DNA from: Sedimenticola hydrogenitrophicus
Lineage (GTDB): Bacteria; Pseudomonadota; Gammaproteobacteria; Chromatiales; Chromatiaceae
Direction: 5' to 3'
DNA: 64,000 bases
Assembly: GCF_029017505.1 (NCBI RefSeq)
Contig: NZ_JAQGEI010000030.1
Location: forward strand, 1 to 64,000
In this document: one piece after another, positions 16,748 through 23,308 of the stretch
How the letters are laid out: each line of letters starts with the position of its first letter
Numbering within the stretch: position 1 is the stretch's first letter
Notes under the pieces: model-generated
Seen by the model: only the letters and a program-made list of their open reading frames with translations
What the model was told of the DNA's origin: nothing
Databases searched by the model: none
Program-made: the position numbers and the translations under genes

Positions 16748-17494
16748 CTACCGCCCGATCCCACCCACCAGGGCCTCGATCAATGAGATGATCTGCTCCA
16801 TGCCGCGGCCAATATGTCCCTCGATCTCCTTCATCGAGATCGGACCGTCCCCTCTGCCCGCCGCCCAGTTGGCCACTACGGCGCAGCAGGCATAGTCGAG
16901 TCCCAGCTCGCGCGCCAGTGCCGTTTCCGGCATCCCGGTCATGCCGACCAGGGTGCAGCCATCCCGCTCCATGCGGTTGATCTCCATGGCGGTCTCCAGG
17001 CGTGGCCCCTGGGTGGCGCCGTATACGCCGCCGGCAACAACGGGGACATTGGCCGCCTTCGCCGCCTTCAGCAACCGCTGGCGGATTTTTTCACTGTAGG
17101 GATGGGTGAAGTCGATATGGATAACCTGGCTGAGATCATGCTCGAAGTAGGTGTGCTCCCGGCCATAGGTATAGTCGATGATCTGCTCCGGTATGGCGAT
17201 GACGCTGGGCGCCATCTCCGGACCGATACCGCCCACGGCGGCGATAGCGACGATTCGCCTGGCCCCTATATGCTTCAGGGCCCAGATATTCGCACGATAG
17301 TTGACCTTGTGTGGCGGTATGGTGTGGGCCGTGCCATGGCGCGGCAAGAAGGCGACCTTGCGCGCCTTGAAAGTGCCGTGGGTAATCGGTGCCGACGGTT
17401 CCCCATAGGGGGTGTGTATCACCTCGCGACGGGTGATTTTAAGCTCCTCAAGCCGGCTAAATCCGGAACCGCCAATTATTGCCAGATCTGTCAC
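16748..17494 (-). CDS. mtnP: S-methyl-5'-thioinosine phosphorylase (MTA/MTI phosphorylase family)
   Basis: A 248-residue purine nucleoside phosphorylase-family enzyme of methylthioadenosine salvage. The N-terminal IIGGSGF phosphate loop, the FLPRHGTAHTIPPHKVNYRAN block and the GMTGMPETALARE signature are present. In the base-binding region it reads VVANWAAGRG rather than the aspartate-containing segment of adenosine-specific enzymes. This matches the Pseudomonas type that acts on methylthioinosine after deamination. I chose GTG at 17494, which is preceded by AAGGAAGG at ideal spacing; the ATG at 17536 has no such site. Substrate preference is inferred from motif and length. Confidence 0.85.
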   Translation of the reverse strand: MTDLAIIGGSGFSRLEELKITRREVIHTPYGEPSAPITHGTFKARKVAFLPRHGTAHTIPPHKVNYRANIWALKHIGARRIVAIAAVGGIGPEMAPSVIAIPEQIIDYTYGREHTYFEHDLSQVIHIDFTHPYSEKIRQRLLKAAKAANVPVVAGGVYGATQGPRLETAMEINRMERDGCTLVGMTGMPETALARELGLDYACCAVVANWAAGRGDGPISMKEIEGHIGRGMEQIISLIEALVGGIGR

Positions 17495-17580
17495 TGCAAC
17501 CTTCCTTTCATTAAGAGATTGGCCTCGATGCGGCATCGACCGCTCAGGTGGCTTAGCATACCTTGCCTGCGGGCATACTC

Positions 17581-17617
17581 AATAAAAAAAGCCGGTCACC
17601 ACGGGGGGTAACCGGCT
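17581..17617 (-). terminator. Rho-independent terminator of the peroxiredoxin gene
   Basis: AGCCGGT (17590-17596) and ACCGGCT (17611-17617) form the stem, extended by inner pairs. On the minus strand a run of T residues follows (AAAAAAA on the plus strand at 17584-17590). It lies 20 bp beyond the peroxiredoxin stop. Confidence 0.85.
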
Positions 17618-17637
17618 CTGTTCGGGTGCACGGCCTG

Positions 17638-18243
17638 TCAGAGGCTTTCGGCATTCTCCGCCAGATAGGTGGCCACCCCATCCGGAGAGGCGGACATGCC
17701 CTTCTCCCCCTGTTTCCAGCCGGCCGGGCAGACTTCGCCGTGCTCCTCGGTGAACTGCAGGGCATCGATCATGCGCAGCATCTCGTCGATATTGCGCCCC
17801 AGCGGCAGGTCATTGACCACCTGATGACGGACCACGCCCGCCTTGTCGATCAGGAAGGAGCCGCGGAACGCCACGGCACCGTCGGGCGTCTCCACGTCAT
17901 AGGCCTTGCAGATCGCATGGGTCATGTCGGCCACCAGAGTGTATCCCACCGGCCCGATACCGCCCTGATTCACCGGGGTATTGCGCCAGGCGTTGTGGGT
18001 GAAATGGGAGTCGATGGAGATACCGACCACTTCCACATTGCGTTTACTGAATTCCGCCAGCCGGTGATCGAAGGCGATCAGTTCCGAAGGACAGACAAAG
18101 GTGAAATCGAGCGGGTAGAAAAACAGTACCTTGTACTTCCCCGCTGTCGCCTCTTTCAGGTTGTAACTATCGACAATCTCGCCACTACCCAGTACGGCCG
18201 GTGCGGTAAAATCAGGTGCTTCACGTCCTACAAGTATGCCCAC
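17638..18243 (-). CDS. 2-Cys peroxiredoxin (AhpC/TSA family)
   Basis: A 201-residue typical 2-Cys peroxiredoxin that reduces hydrogen peroxide and organic hydroperoxides in the cytoplasm. The peroxidatic Cys51 lies in DFTFVCPSE and the resolving Cys172 in EVCPAGW. The C-terminal extension after VCPAGW resembles that of eukaryotic-type Prx1 enzymes and bacterial TsaA. It is monocistronic, with its own terminator downstream and a 350-bp upstream region carrying an 8-bp dyad (18287-18307). The electron donor is not encoded nearby. Confidence 0.93.
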   Translation of the reverse strand: MGILVGREAPDFTAPAVLGSGEIVDSYNLKEATAGKYKVLFFYPLDFTFVCPSELIAFDHRLAEFSKRNVEVVGISIDSHFTHNAWRNTPVNQGGIGPVGYTLVADMTHAICKAYDVETPDGAVAFRGSFLIDKAGVVRHQVVNDLPLGRNIDEMLRMIDALQFTEEHGEVCPAGWKQGEKGMSASPDGVATYLAENAESL

Positions 18244-18286
18244 GTTGAAATCCTCTAAATTGAATTGTTAGTTGATCTTGCGTCCG

Positions 18287-18307
18287 TTATTAGATTCTCT
18301 CTAATAA
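18287..18307 (-). promoter_or_regulatory. Inverted repeat upstream of the peroxiredoxin gene
   Basis: TTATTAGA, five bases, TCTAATAA: an exact 8-bp dyad centred about 54 bp before the start codon, where a redox regulator would bind. Its inner ATTAG-N7-CTAAT resembles a LysR-type (OxyR-like) half-site, but the regulator is not known. Confidence 0.45.
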
Positions 18308-18477
18308 GTGGGCGATTATGCCACAGGAAGATCTTTATTTTAATGCGACCATTCAGCCGAAGCGTGGATTTGGTGTCCGGGACACAGTGAGAGAGCATCC
18401 AAGTGCCGCAGTCGCAGTAGATCAGCTTAAGTCCGACAGACGCCTGGCAATTCCTGAGCCCGGCAGCTTGTCAGAAG

Positions 18478-18585
18478 GTAATTAATCACGGGGTGATAGG
18501 CCTACCTTGCCGGCCTCACGTGATGGCTGGATCAAAATCGGCCAACAAGGCAGGCCAATCACTTACAGAACGGGTGAGTAGTTAC
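18478..18585 (-). repeat. Dispersed palindromic repeat, copy A
   Basis: A 108-bp imperfect palindrome. Read on the minus strand it begins GTAACTACTCACCCG and contains the opposed blocks GATTGGCCTGCCTTG and CAAGGTAGGCCTATC. It is in reverse orientation to the copies at 36099, 51806 and 56209. It lies directly downstream of nagZ. Confidence 0.9.
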
Positions 18586-18593
18586 GCCAGAAG

Positions 18594-19640
18594 TTACAAA
18601 TCCAGGTCCAGGGAGGGGTTCTCTTCATACCGGGCGACGATTTCCAGTGCCTCGCTCCAGCGCGGATCGAGGTGCAGGGCCTCCCTGGCGAGGGCTTTTC
18701 TGCCGTGCATGCGCACCAGCCGCATCTGCGCTGCCGGATCGCTGTGGTCGACCAGCGCCGCCAGCACCTCGGCGGCACCCGCCGGGTTATTGCAGACCAG
18801 TACCATATCGCACCCCGCCGCCAGCGCCGCCCGGGCTCGTTCGGCATACCCCCCCGCCTGTTCGGCGGCGGCCATGGTGAGGTCGTCGCTGAAGATCACG
18901 CCCTGGAAGCCGAGCTGATTGCGCAGGACATCCTGCAACCAGTAGCGGGAAAAGCCGGCCAGTTCCCGGTCCGCCTGCTCATAGATCACATGGGCGGGCA
19001 TGATCGCCTCCAGCCCGTAATCGATCATGCGCTGAAACGGTACCAGATCCTCCATCAGCAGGTGGCCCGTCGGGCGACGATCCACCGGCAATTCGCAATG
19101 GGAGTCTTCGGTCACGCCGCCATGCCCGGGGAAATGCTTGCCTACCGCGGCCATCCCTGCCTCATGGACGCCCATCATCCAGGCATGGGCCAGCTCGGCC
19201 ACCACCACCGGCTCCGCGCCAAAGGCGCGGTCGCCGATTACGCTGCTGAGCCCAAGCCCCAGGTCCAGCACCGGGGCAAAGCTGAAATCCACGCCGACGG
19301 CGCGCAATTCCGCGGCCATCAGCCAGCCGATGCGCTGGGTGATGGAACGGGCCTTTTTTGTATTGGTCCGATTCAGTTCGCCAAACCAGGCGGCGGGCGG
19401 CAGACGGGTGAAACCATCCCTGAAGCGTTGCACCCGCCCCCCCTCCTGATCGACGGCGATCAGCAGTGGCGGTGCGCGCAGGGCATGAATATCCGCGATC
19501 AGCGCGGCAACCTGTTCCGGTGACGCATAATTCCGGCTGAACAGAATCACCCCGCCGGCGGCGGGATGGGCCAGCATCTCACGCTCTTCCTGGGTGAGCA
19601 CCGTTCCCTTTATATCCAGCATGAGTGGGCCGTGGCTCAT
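18594..19640 (-). CDS. nagZ: Beta-N-acetylhexosaminidase NagZ
   Basis: A 348-residue family 3 glycoside hydrolase of cell-wall recycling. It removes N-acetylglucosamine from cytoplasmic GlcNAc-anhydromuropeptides. The VDQEGGRVQRF, GKHFPGHGG...DSH and IFSDDLTM signatures are all present, and the length matches cytoplasmic NagZ without a signal peptide. The start MSHGPLMLDI at 19640 aligns with known NagZ openings. It is divergent from the FliL-like gene. In pseudomonads nagZ neighbours mtnP, and the same proximity is seen here. Confidence 0.95.
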   Translation of the reverse strand: MSHGPLMLDIKGTVLTQEEREMLAHPAAGGVILFSRNYASPEQVAALIADIHALRAPPLLIAVDQEGGRVQRFRDGFTRLPPAAWFGELNRTNTKKARSITQRIGWLMAAELRAVGVDFSFAPVLDLGLGLSSVIGDRAFGAEPVVVAELAHAWMMGVHEAGMAAVGKHFPGHGGVTEDSHCELPVDRRPTGHLLMEDLVPFQRMIDYGLEAIMPAHVIYEQADRELAGFSRYWLQDVLRNQLGFQGVIFSDDLTMAAAEQAGGYAERARAALAAGCDMVLVCNNPAGAAEVLAALVDHSDPAAQMRLVRMHGRKALAREALHLDPRWSEALEIVARYEENPSLDLDL

Positions 19641-19733
19641 GGAGCGAATTCCTCAATCATCATTTTTTTCTATCGGCTATACTGTGTGGCTTGTTGGTCG
19701 AGCATTACAGATTAAACCGATTCGGAAGTAAAG

Positions 19734-20144
19734 ATGCGTTTTATAACCCTGCTATTGAGTGTCATGCTCGTTTTCTCCACCACTCAACTTTCAGCGGCGA
19801 CAGAGACCAAGGATGGTAGCGAAGCACCCGGGACCATGGCCTATTACGAGCTCTCCCCCTCCATCGTGGTCAACGTTAAGGGCAGGGAAAAGTATATCCG
19901 TTGCGATGTGCAACTCATGACCCGGGACGAGACCCGGCTTCCCGCCATCAGTCTGCACGCCCCGGCACTGCGCCACGAACTGATCCTGTTGCTGAGCGAT
20001 CAGCAGGGAGCCGAGATCCGCACCACCAAGGGCAAGGAGAAACTGCGGAAGGTTGCGCTCAAGTCACTCCAGGCTGTGATGAAAAACCTGGTGGGCGACG
20101 AGACGATTGACGAGCTCTTTTTTACCACCTATCTGGTGCAATAA
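19734..20144 (+). CDS. FliL-family periplasmic protein
   Basis: A 136-residue protein with a cleavable-looking signal peptide (residues 1-21, ending LSAA) and a FliL-like domain: a YYELSPSIVVNV entry, a central RCDVQLMTRDE strand and the C-terminal IDELFFTTYLVQ, which matches the FliL end. True FliL is anchored to the membrane at the flagellar motor. This version appears secreted or only N-terminally anchored, and no flagellar genes are nearby. GGAAG before the ATG serves as ribosome-binding site, and TATACT at about 19678 is a plausible -10 element. Confidence 0.8.
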   Translation: MRFITLLLSVMLVFSTTQLSAATETKDGSEAPGTMAYYELSPSIVVNVKGREKYIRCDVQLMTRDETRLPAISLHAPALRHELILLLSDQQGAEIRTTKGKEKLRKVALKSLQAVMKNLVGDETIDELFFTTYLVQ

Positions 20145-20150
20145 CCGGGC

Positions 20151-20651
20151 TCAGCAGCGCTCGCGAATCTCCACCACGGTTCCCACCCTCACCCGCTCGA
20201 ACAGCTCGATCAGCTCCCGGTTGCGCATCCGGATACAACCGTGGGAGGCCGCCTGCCCCATCGGTTCGCTGTCCGGGGTGCCGTGGATATAGATAAAGCG
20301 TCTCAGGCTGTCGACGGAACCACCACGGTTTCTGCCCGGTTCCAGCCCGCTCAGCCAGAGGATACGGGTCAGGATCCAGTCGCGCCCCGGATCAGCGGCG
20401 GCCAGTGCGGGGGTGTAGATTTCACCTGTGGGCCGGCGGCCGATAAACACGCTGTTCTCCGGCAGCCCGTCACCGATTTTCAGGCGGATACTGTGCAGAC
20501 CCCGCGGGGTACATTCACTACCCCGGGATTCCCCCGCCCCATTACGCGCGCTGGAGATGGCATAGCTTGCGATACAGGCGTCACCGGACAACAGCCGCAA
20601 CTGCTGCCGTTGCAGGTCGACCTGAATATGTTGAGCCTGACGCTTCACCAC
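20151..20651 (-). CDS. L,D-transpeptidase (YkuD domain) without a signal peptide
   Basis: A 166-residue YkuD-domain protein. The catalytic block is complete: HGTPD...SHGCIRM, with Cys as nucleophile. Family members crosslink peptidoglycan or attach proteins to it in the periplasm, but this one starts directly with the domain (QHIQVDLQRQQLRLL) and shows no signal peptide, which is a known subgroup of proteobacterial YkuD proteins. The start is GTG at 20651, overlapping the CYTH gene stop by 7 bp, so the two are probably co-translated. Export route and substrate are unclear. Confidence 0.87.
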   Translation of the reverse strand: MVKRQAQHIQVDLQRQQLRLLSGDACIASYAISSARNGAGESRGSECTPRGLHSIRLKIGDGLPENSVFIGRRPTGEIYTPALAAADPGRDWILTRILWLSGLEPGRNRGGSVDSLRRFIYIHGTPDSEPMGQAASHGCIRMRNRELIELFERVRVGTVVEIRERC

Positions 20652-21112
20652 TGCGAATAGGGGTGCTTCACCAGGTTGGCGTTGTAATAGCGGGGATCCC
20701 CAGACACCTCTTCACCGGCCCAGGGGGGCAGCTCGAACGGCTCGTCCTCGGAGCTGAGTTCCACCTCCGCCATGATCAGCCCGCTGTTCTCGCCCGCGAA
20801 CAGGTCCAGATCCCACACATGCCCACCCCAGCGCACCTTGTATCGTGTCTTGTCGATAAAGGGCTGCTCGGCCAGCTGTGCCAGTATCTGCTCGGCATCC
20901 GCCAGCGGAATCGGATACTCGAACTCGGACCTCGATATGCCCTTTGTCGCACTTTTGAGATTCAGGCAGGCGCTGTCGCCGGCGATGCGGACCCGCACGG
21001 TGGCGTTCGGCTGATTGGCGATATAGCCCTGCTTCAGCACCGCCTCAGAGAGGATATTATCCTTCCATTTATCGTTAACAACCAGGAACTTTCGTTCTAT
21101 TTCTAAAGCCAT
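20645..21112 (-). CDS. CYTH-domain protein (triphosphate-binding tunnel family)
   Basis: A 155-residue single-domain CYTH protein opening with the signature EIERKFLV, followed by the alternating charged strands that line the metal-triphosphate tunnel (VRVRI, LNLKSA, EFEYPI, WDLDLFAGE, MAEVEL). Known members are inorganic triphosphatases, thiamine triphosphatases or class IV adenylate cyclases. Sequence alone does not decide among them, but the short single-domain form fits an inorganic triphosphatase. It is followed by the L,D-transpeptidase gene with a 7-bp overlap and lies 13 bp downstream of rlmD. Confidence 0.88.
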   Translation of the reverse strand: MALEIERKFLVVNDKWKDNILSEAVLKQGYIANQPNATVRVRIAGDSACLNLKSATKGISRSEFEYPIPLADAEQILAQLAEQPFIDKTRYKVRWGGHVWDLDLFAGENSGLIMAEVELSSEDEPFELPPWAGEEVSGDPRYYNANLVKHPYSQW

Positions 21113-21125
21113 TTACCCAGTCCGT

Positions 21126-22457
21126 TCAGGATTTCTCGAAGAGCGCGATCGACTCGACATGGGCGGTGTGCGGGAACATGTCCATCACCCCCGCCGCGAC
21201 CAGCCGATAGCCGTGCCGGTTGACCAGCTCCCCGGCGTCCCGCGCCAGGGTGCCCGGGTAGCAGGAGACATAGACCACGCGCTTCACCCCCAGCCGGGGG
21301 AGGTGTTCCAACACTTCGGCCGCGCCGGAGCGTGGAGGATCGAGCAGCACCTTGTCGAAACGTTCGCGCAGCCAGGGTTCCTTCTGCAACGAATCATACA
21401 GGTCGGCCGTGTAGTAGCGGCTGTTTTCGATACCGTTGCGCCGTGCGTTATCCCGGGCCCGGGCGACCAGGCCCGCATCTCCCTCGACGCCGACCACCTC
21501 CGCCACGCCTCGGGCAATCGGCAGGGTGAAGTTGCCCAGGCCGCAGAACAGGTCCAGCACCCGGTCTTCCGGCGCCACTGCCAGCAGCTCCAGGGCGTGC
21601 CCGATCATCAGGCGGTTGAGGTCGCTGTTCACCTGGGTGAAGTCGTTGGGCAAAAAGTGGATGTGCAGGCCGTAGTCCGGCAGGGCATACTGCAGATCCG
21701 CCGGCTCGCCGCTCAATGGCGCGACGGTGTCCGGGCCGCCGGTCTGGGTGTAGACATCGATCTCCCGCTCCCTGCCGAATGCCAGCAGCGCCTGTTCATC
21801 AGCCGCCGACAGGGGCTCGAGGATCCGGAACACCAGCACACACCGGGTGTCGCCCATGGCCACCTCGATCTGGGGCACACGCTCCTTGATACTGAGCGAC
21901 CCGATCAGCTCACTCAGGGGGGTAAGCAGCCGACCCACCCGGGGATGCAGAATATGGCACTCGGAGAGATCCGCCACGTAGGGGGAGCCACGCTCACGAA
22001 ATCCCACCAGCACCTTACCCTTCTTGGCCACGTATTTGACCCCGAGCCGGGCCTTTCGCCGATAGCCGAAGGCGTCGCTGCCGACCAGTGGTGCCAGCAG
22101 CCTTGCCGGCTCCACCTTGCCGATACGCTGAAAGGCGTCCATCAGCGCGGTCTGCTTGGCCTGTATCTGCGCGGATGGTGATTGATGCTGCAGCGAACAG
22201 CCGCCGCACACAGCGAAATGCGGGCACTGGGGCACCACCCGGTCAGGCGAGGCGGAGAGGATCTCGAGGGCTTCGCCCTCATCAAATTTCTTCTGTACGC
22301 GGGTATAGCGGAAACTGACGGTCTCTCCCGGCAAGGCGCCATGGATAAACACCGCCTTGCCGTCGATGTGCGCCACCCCGCGACCGTCATGGCTCAGGGC
22401 ATCGATACCGGTCACAACCGGATCTTGCGGTAACTTGCGTCTTCTTGAGCGTCCCAT
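21126..22457 (-). CDS. rlmD: 23S rRNA (uracil-1939-C5)-methyltransferase RlmD
   Basis: A 443-residue enzyme of the TrmA/RlmD family. It has an N-terminal TRAM domain (residues about 10-70), iron-sulfur cluster cysteines at 78, 84, 87 and 167 (CPHFAVCGGC and SECHI), the AdoMet motif LDLFCGLGNFTLP and the catalytic region DPPRSG followed by YVSCYPGTLARD. Length and the 4Fe-4S motif fit RlmD rather than TrmA. The start at 22457 is followed by a basic tail (GRSRRRK). It is the first gene of a run with the CYTH and YkuD genes. Confidence 0.94.
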   Translation of the reverse strand: MGRSRRRKLPQDPVVTGIDALSHDGRGVAHIDGKAVFIHGALPGETVSFRYTRVQKKFDEGEALEILSASPDRVVPQCPHFAVCGGCSLQHQSPSAQIQAKQTALMDAFQRIGKVEPARLLAPLVGSDAFGYRRKARLGVKYVAKKGKVLVGFRERGSPYVADLSECHILHPRVGRLLTPLSELIGSLSIKERVPQIEVAMGDTRCVLVFRILEPLSAADEQALLAFGREREIDVYTQTGGPDTVAPLSGEPADLQYALPDYGLHIHFLPNDFTQVNSDLNRLMIGHALELLAVAPEDRVLDLFCGLGNFTLPIARGVAEVVGVEGDAGLVARARDNARRNGIENSRYYTADLYDSLQKEPWLRERFDKVLLDPPRSGAAEVLEHLPRLGVKRVVYVSCYPGTLARDAGELVNRHGYRLVAAGVMDMFPHTAHVESIALFEKS

Positions 22458-22501
22458 GAAACCAGATCAATCCTCATTCGGTTAATAACAACGGCAGCAC
22501 C

Positions 22502-22654
22502 GTAGCCTGGATGAAGCCGCACCCCAACTGGATGAATCGCATGCACCCACGGCGGCGAAATCCGGGAAGCAGTCTCGACTAACCACCCTGGATTCCGCCC
22601 GTCTGAGGCTGTGCGCCTGTTAGGTTCCTATGGAGCGGGCTCCATCCAGGCTAC
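22502..22654. repeat. Repeat element bounded by GTAGCCTGGATG inverted ends
   Basis: GTAGCCTGGATG at 22502-22513 and its exact reverse complement CATCCAGGCTAC at 22643-22654 bound a 153-bp non-coding element between rlmD and ydbL. Similar non-autonomous elements with these ends are widespread in proteobacterial genomes. No transposase is present. Only one copy was seen in this window. Confidence 0.8.
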
Positions 22655-22657
22655 AAC

Positions 22658-23272
22658 CTATTTCTGTACCCAGCCGCCTTGTGCATTCTGATACCACCAT
22701 CCCCCGGATGCCTTCTCTACCCAGGTGCGGGCGAAGGTTGCACGGATCTCGGGCTCCCATTCGGGGTGACCGTTGGCATCGGCAATCGCCCGGTAGAGCG
22801 CGCTGCGATCACTGTTTTCGCTGCTGATGAGCCCCTGCACCTTGTTGCGCTCTTTCAGTGGGATGGCGGCGGCGTCGTGCACCGCGATCATGGCGTCCCG
22901 GGTAAAACCGATGGCGCCGCTGTTGTAGTGGGGGGTCAGGGCGCTGTTGCGGCTTTTCATGCTGGCCTGCAGTTTGCGGACGGCCGGTGAGCTGGCGTTA
23001 AAATCGGGTTGCGCCGCCTGCGCTGACGGAATCAGCAACTCTAGCGCCCCGGAAGCGATCACTCTGAACAGCGAATTATTGAGTGAGGAGCTCTTGTTTT
23101 CACCCTTGTCCCGCTCTTCCTGTTGTTGCTGTTTTTCCTTGCCCAGGATGTCATCCACTATCCGTTCCGCCGCCTCCTCAGCCTGGGCAGCGGGGAAGTA
23201 GATATTGATTGTGACACAGGCGGCAAGCACAACCAGGGCGGCCATCGCACTGCCTATTTTTAACGTTTTCAT
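22658..23272 (-). CDS. ydbL: YdbL-family (DUF1318) lipoprotein
   Basis: A 204-residue protein with a lipoprotein signal ending LAAC and, C-terminally, the DUF1318 region ending in the W-x-x-N-x-x-G-x-W-V-Q-K pattern also seen in E. coli YdbL. Right after the lipid cysteine comes VTINIYFPAAQAEEAAERIV, which resembles the small lipoprotein YnbE. The protein may therefore combine YnbE-like and YdbL-like parts. A second hydrophobic stretch (VIASGALELLIPSAQA) separates them. The start at 23272 is preceded by AAAGGAG; the ATG at 23296 has no such site. It sits 36 bp downstream of ydbH and presumably assists its phospholipid transport role. Confidence 0.82.
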   Translation of the reverse strand: MKTLKIGSAMAALVVLAACVTINIYFPAAQAEEAAERIVDDILGKEKQQQQEERDKGENKSSSLNNSLFRVIASGALELLIPSAQAAQPDFNASSPAVRKLQASMKSRNSALTPHYNSGAIGFTRDAMIAVHDAAAIPLKERNKVQGLISSENSDRSALYRAIADANGHPEWEPEIRATFARTWVEKASGGWWYQNAQGGWVQK

Positions 23273-23308
23273 CCGCTTAGCTCCTTTTATTAGCATTCAA
23301 TCTAGTTG

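Larger units (their letters stand above)
18244..18593. other. Intergenic region between nagZ and the peroxiredoxin gene
   Basis: A 350-bp gap. It holds the peroxiredoxin upstream region with a perfect dyad (18287-18307) and copy A of the dispersed palindromic repeat (18478-18585), which ends 8 bp before the nagZ stop. No coding sequence was recognised between 18308 and 18477. Confidence 0.7.

Noticed and set aside
22502-22654. Insertion sequence between rlmD and ydbL
   Set aside because: Inverted ends are present but the 153-bp element encodes no transposase, so it is listed as a non-autonomous repeat only.
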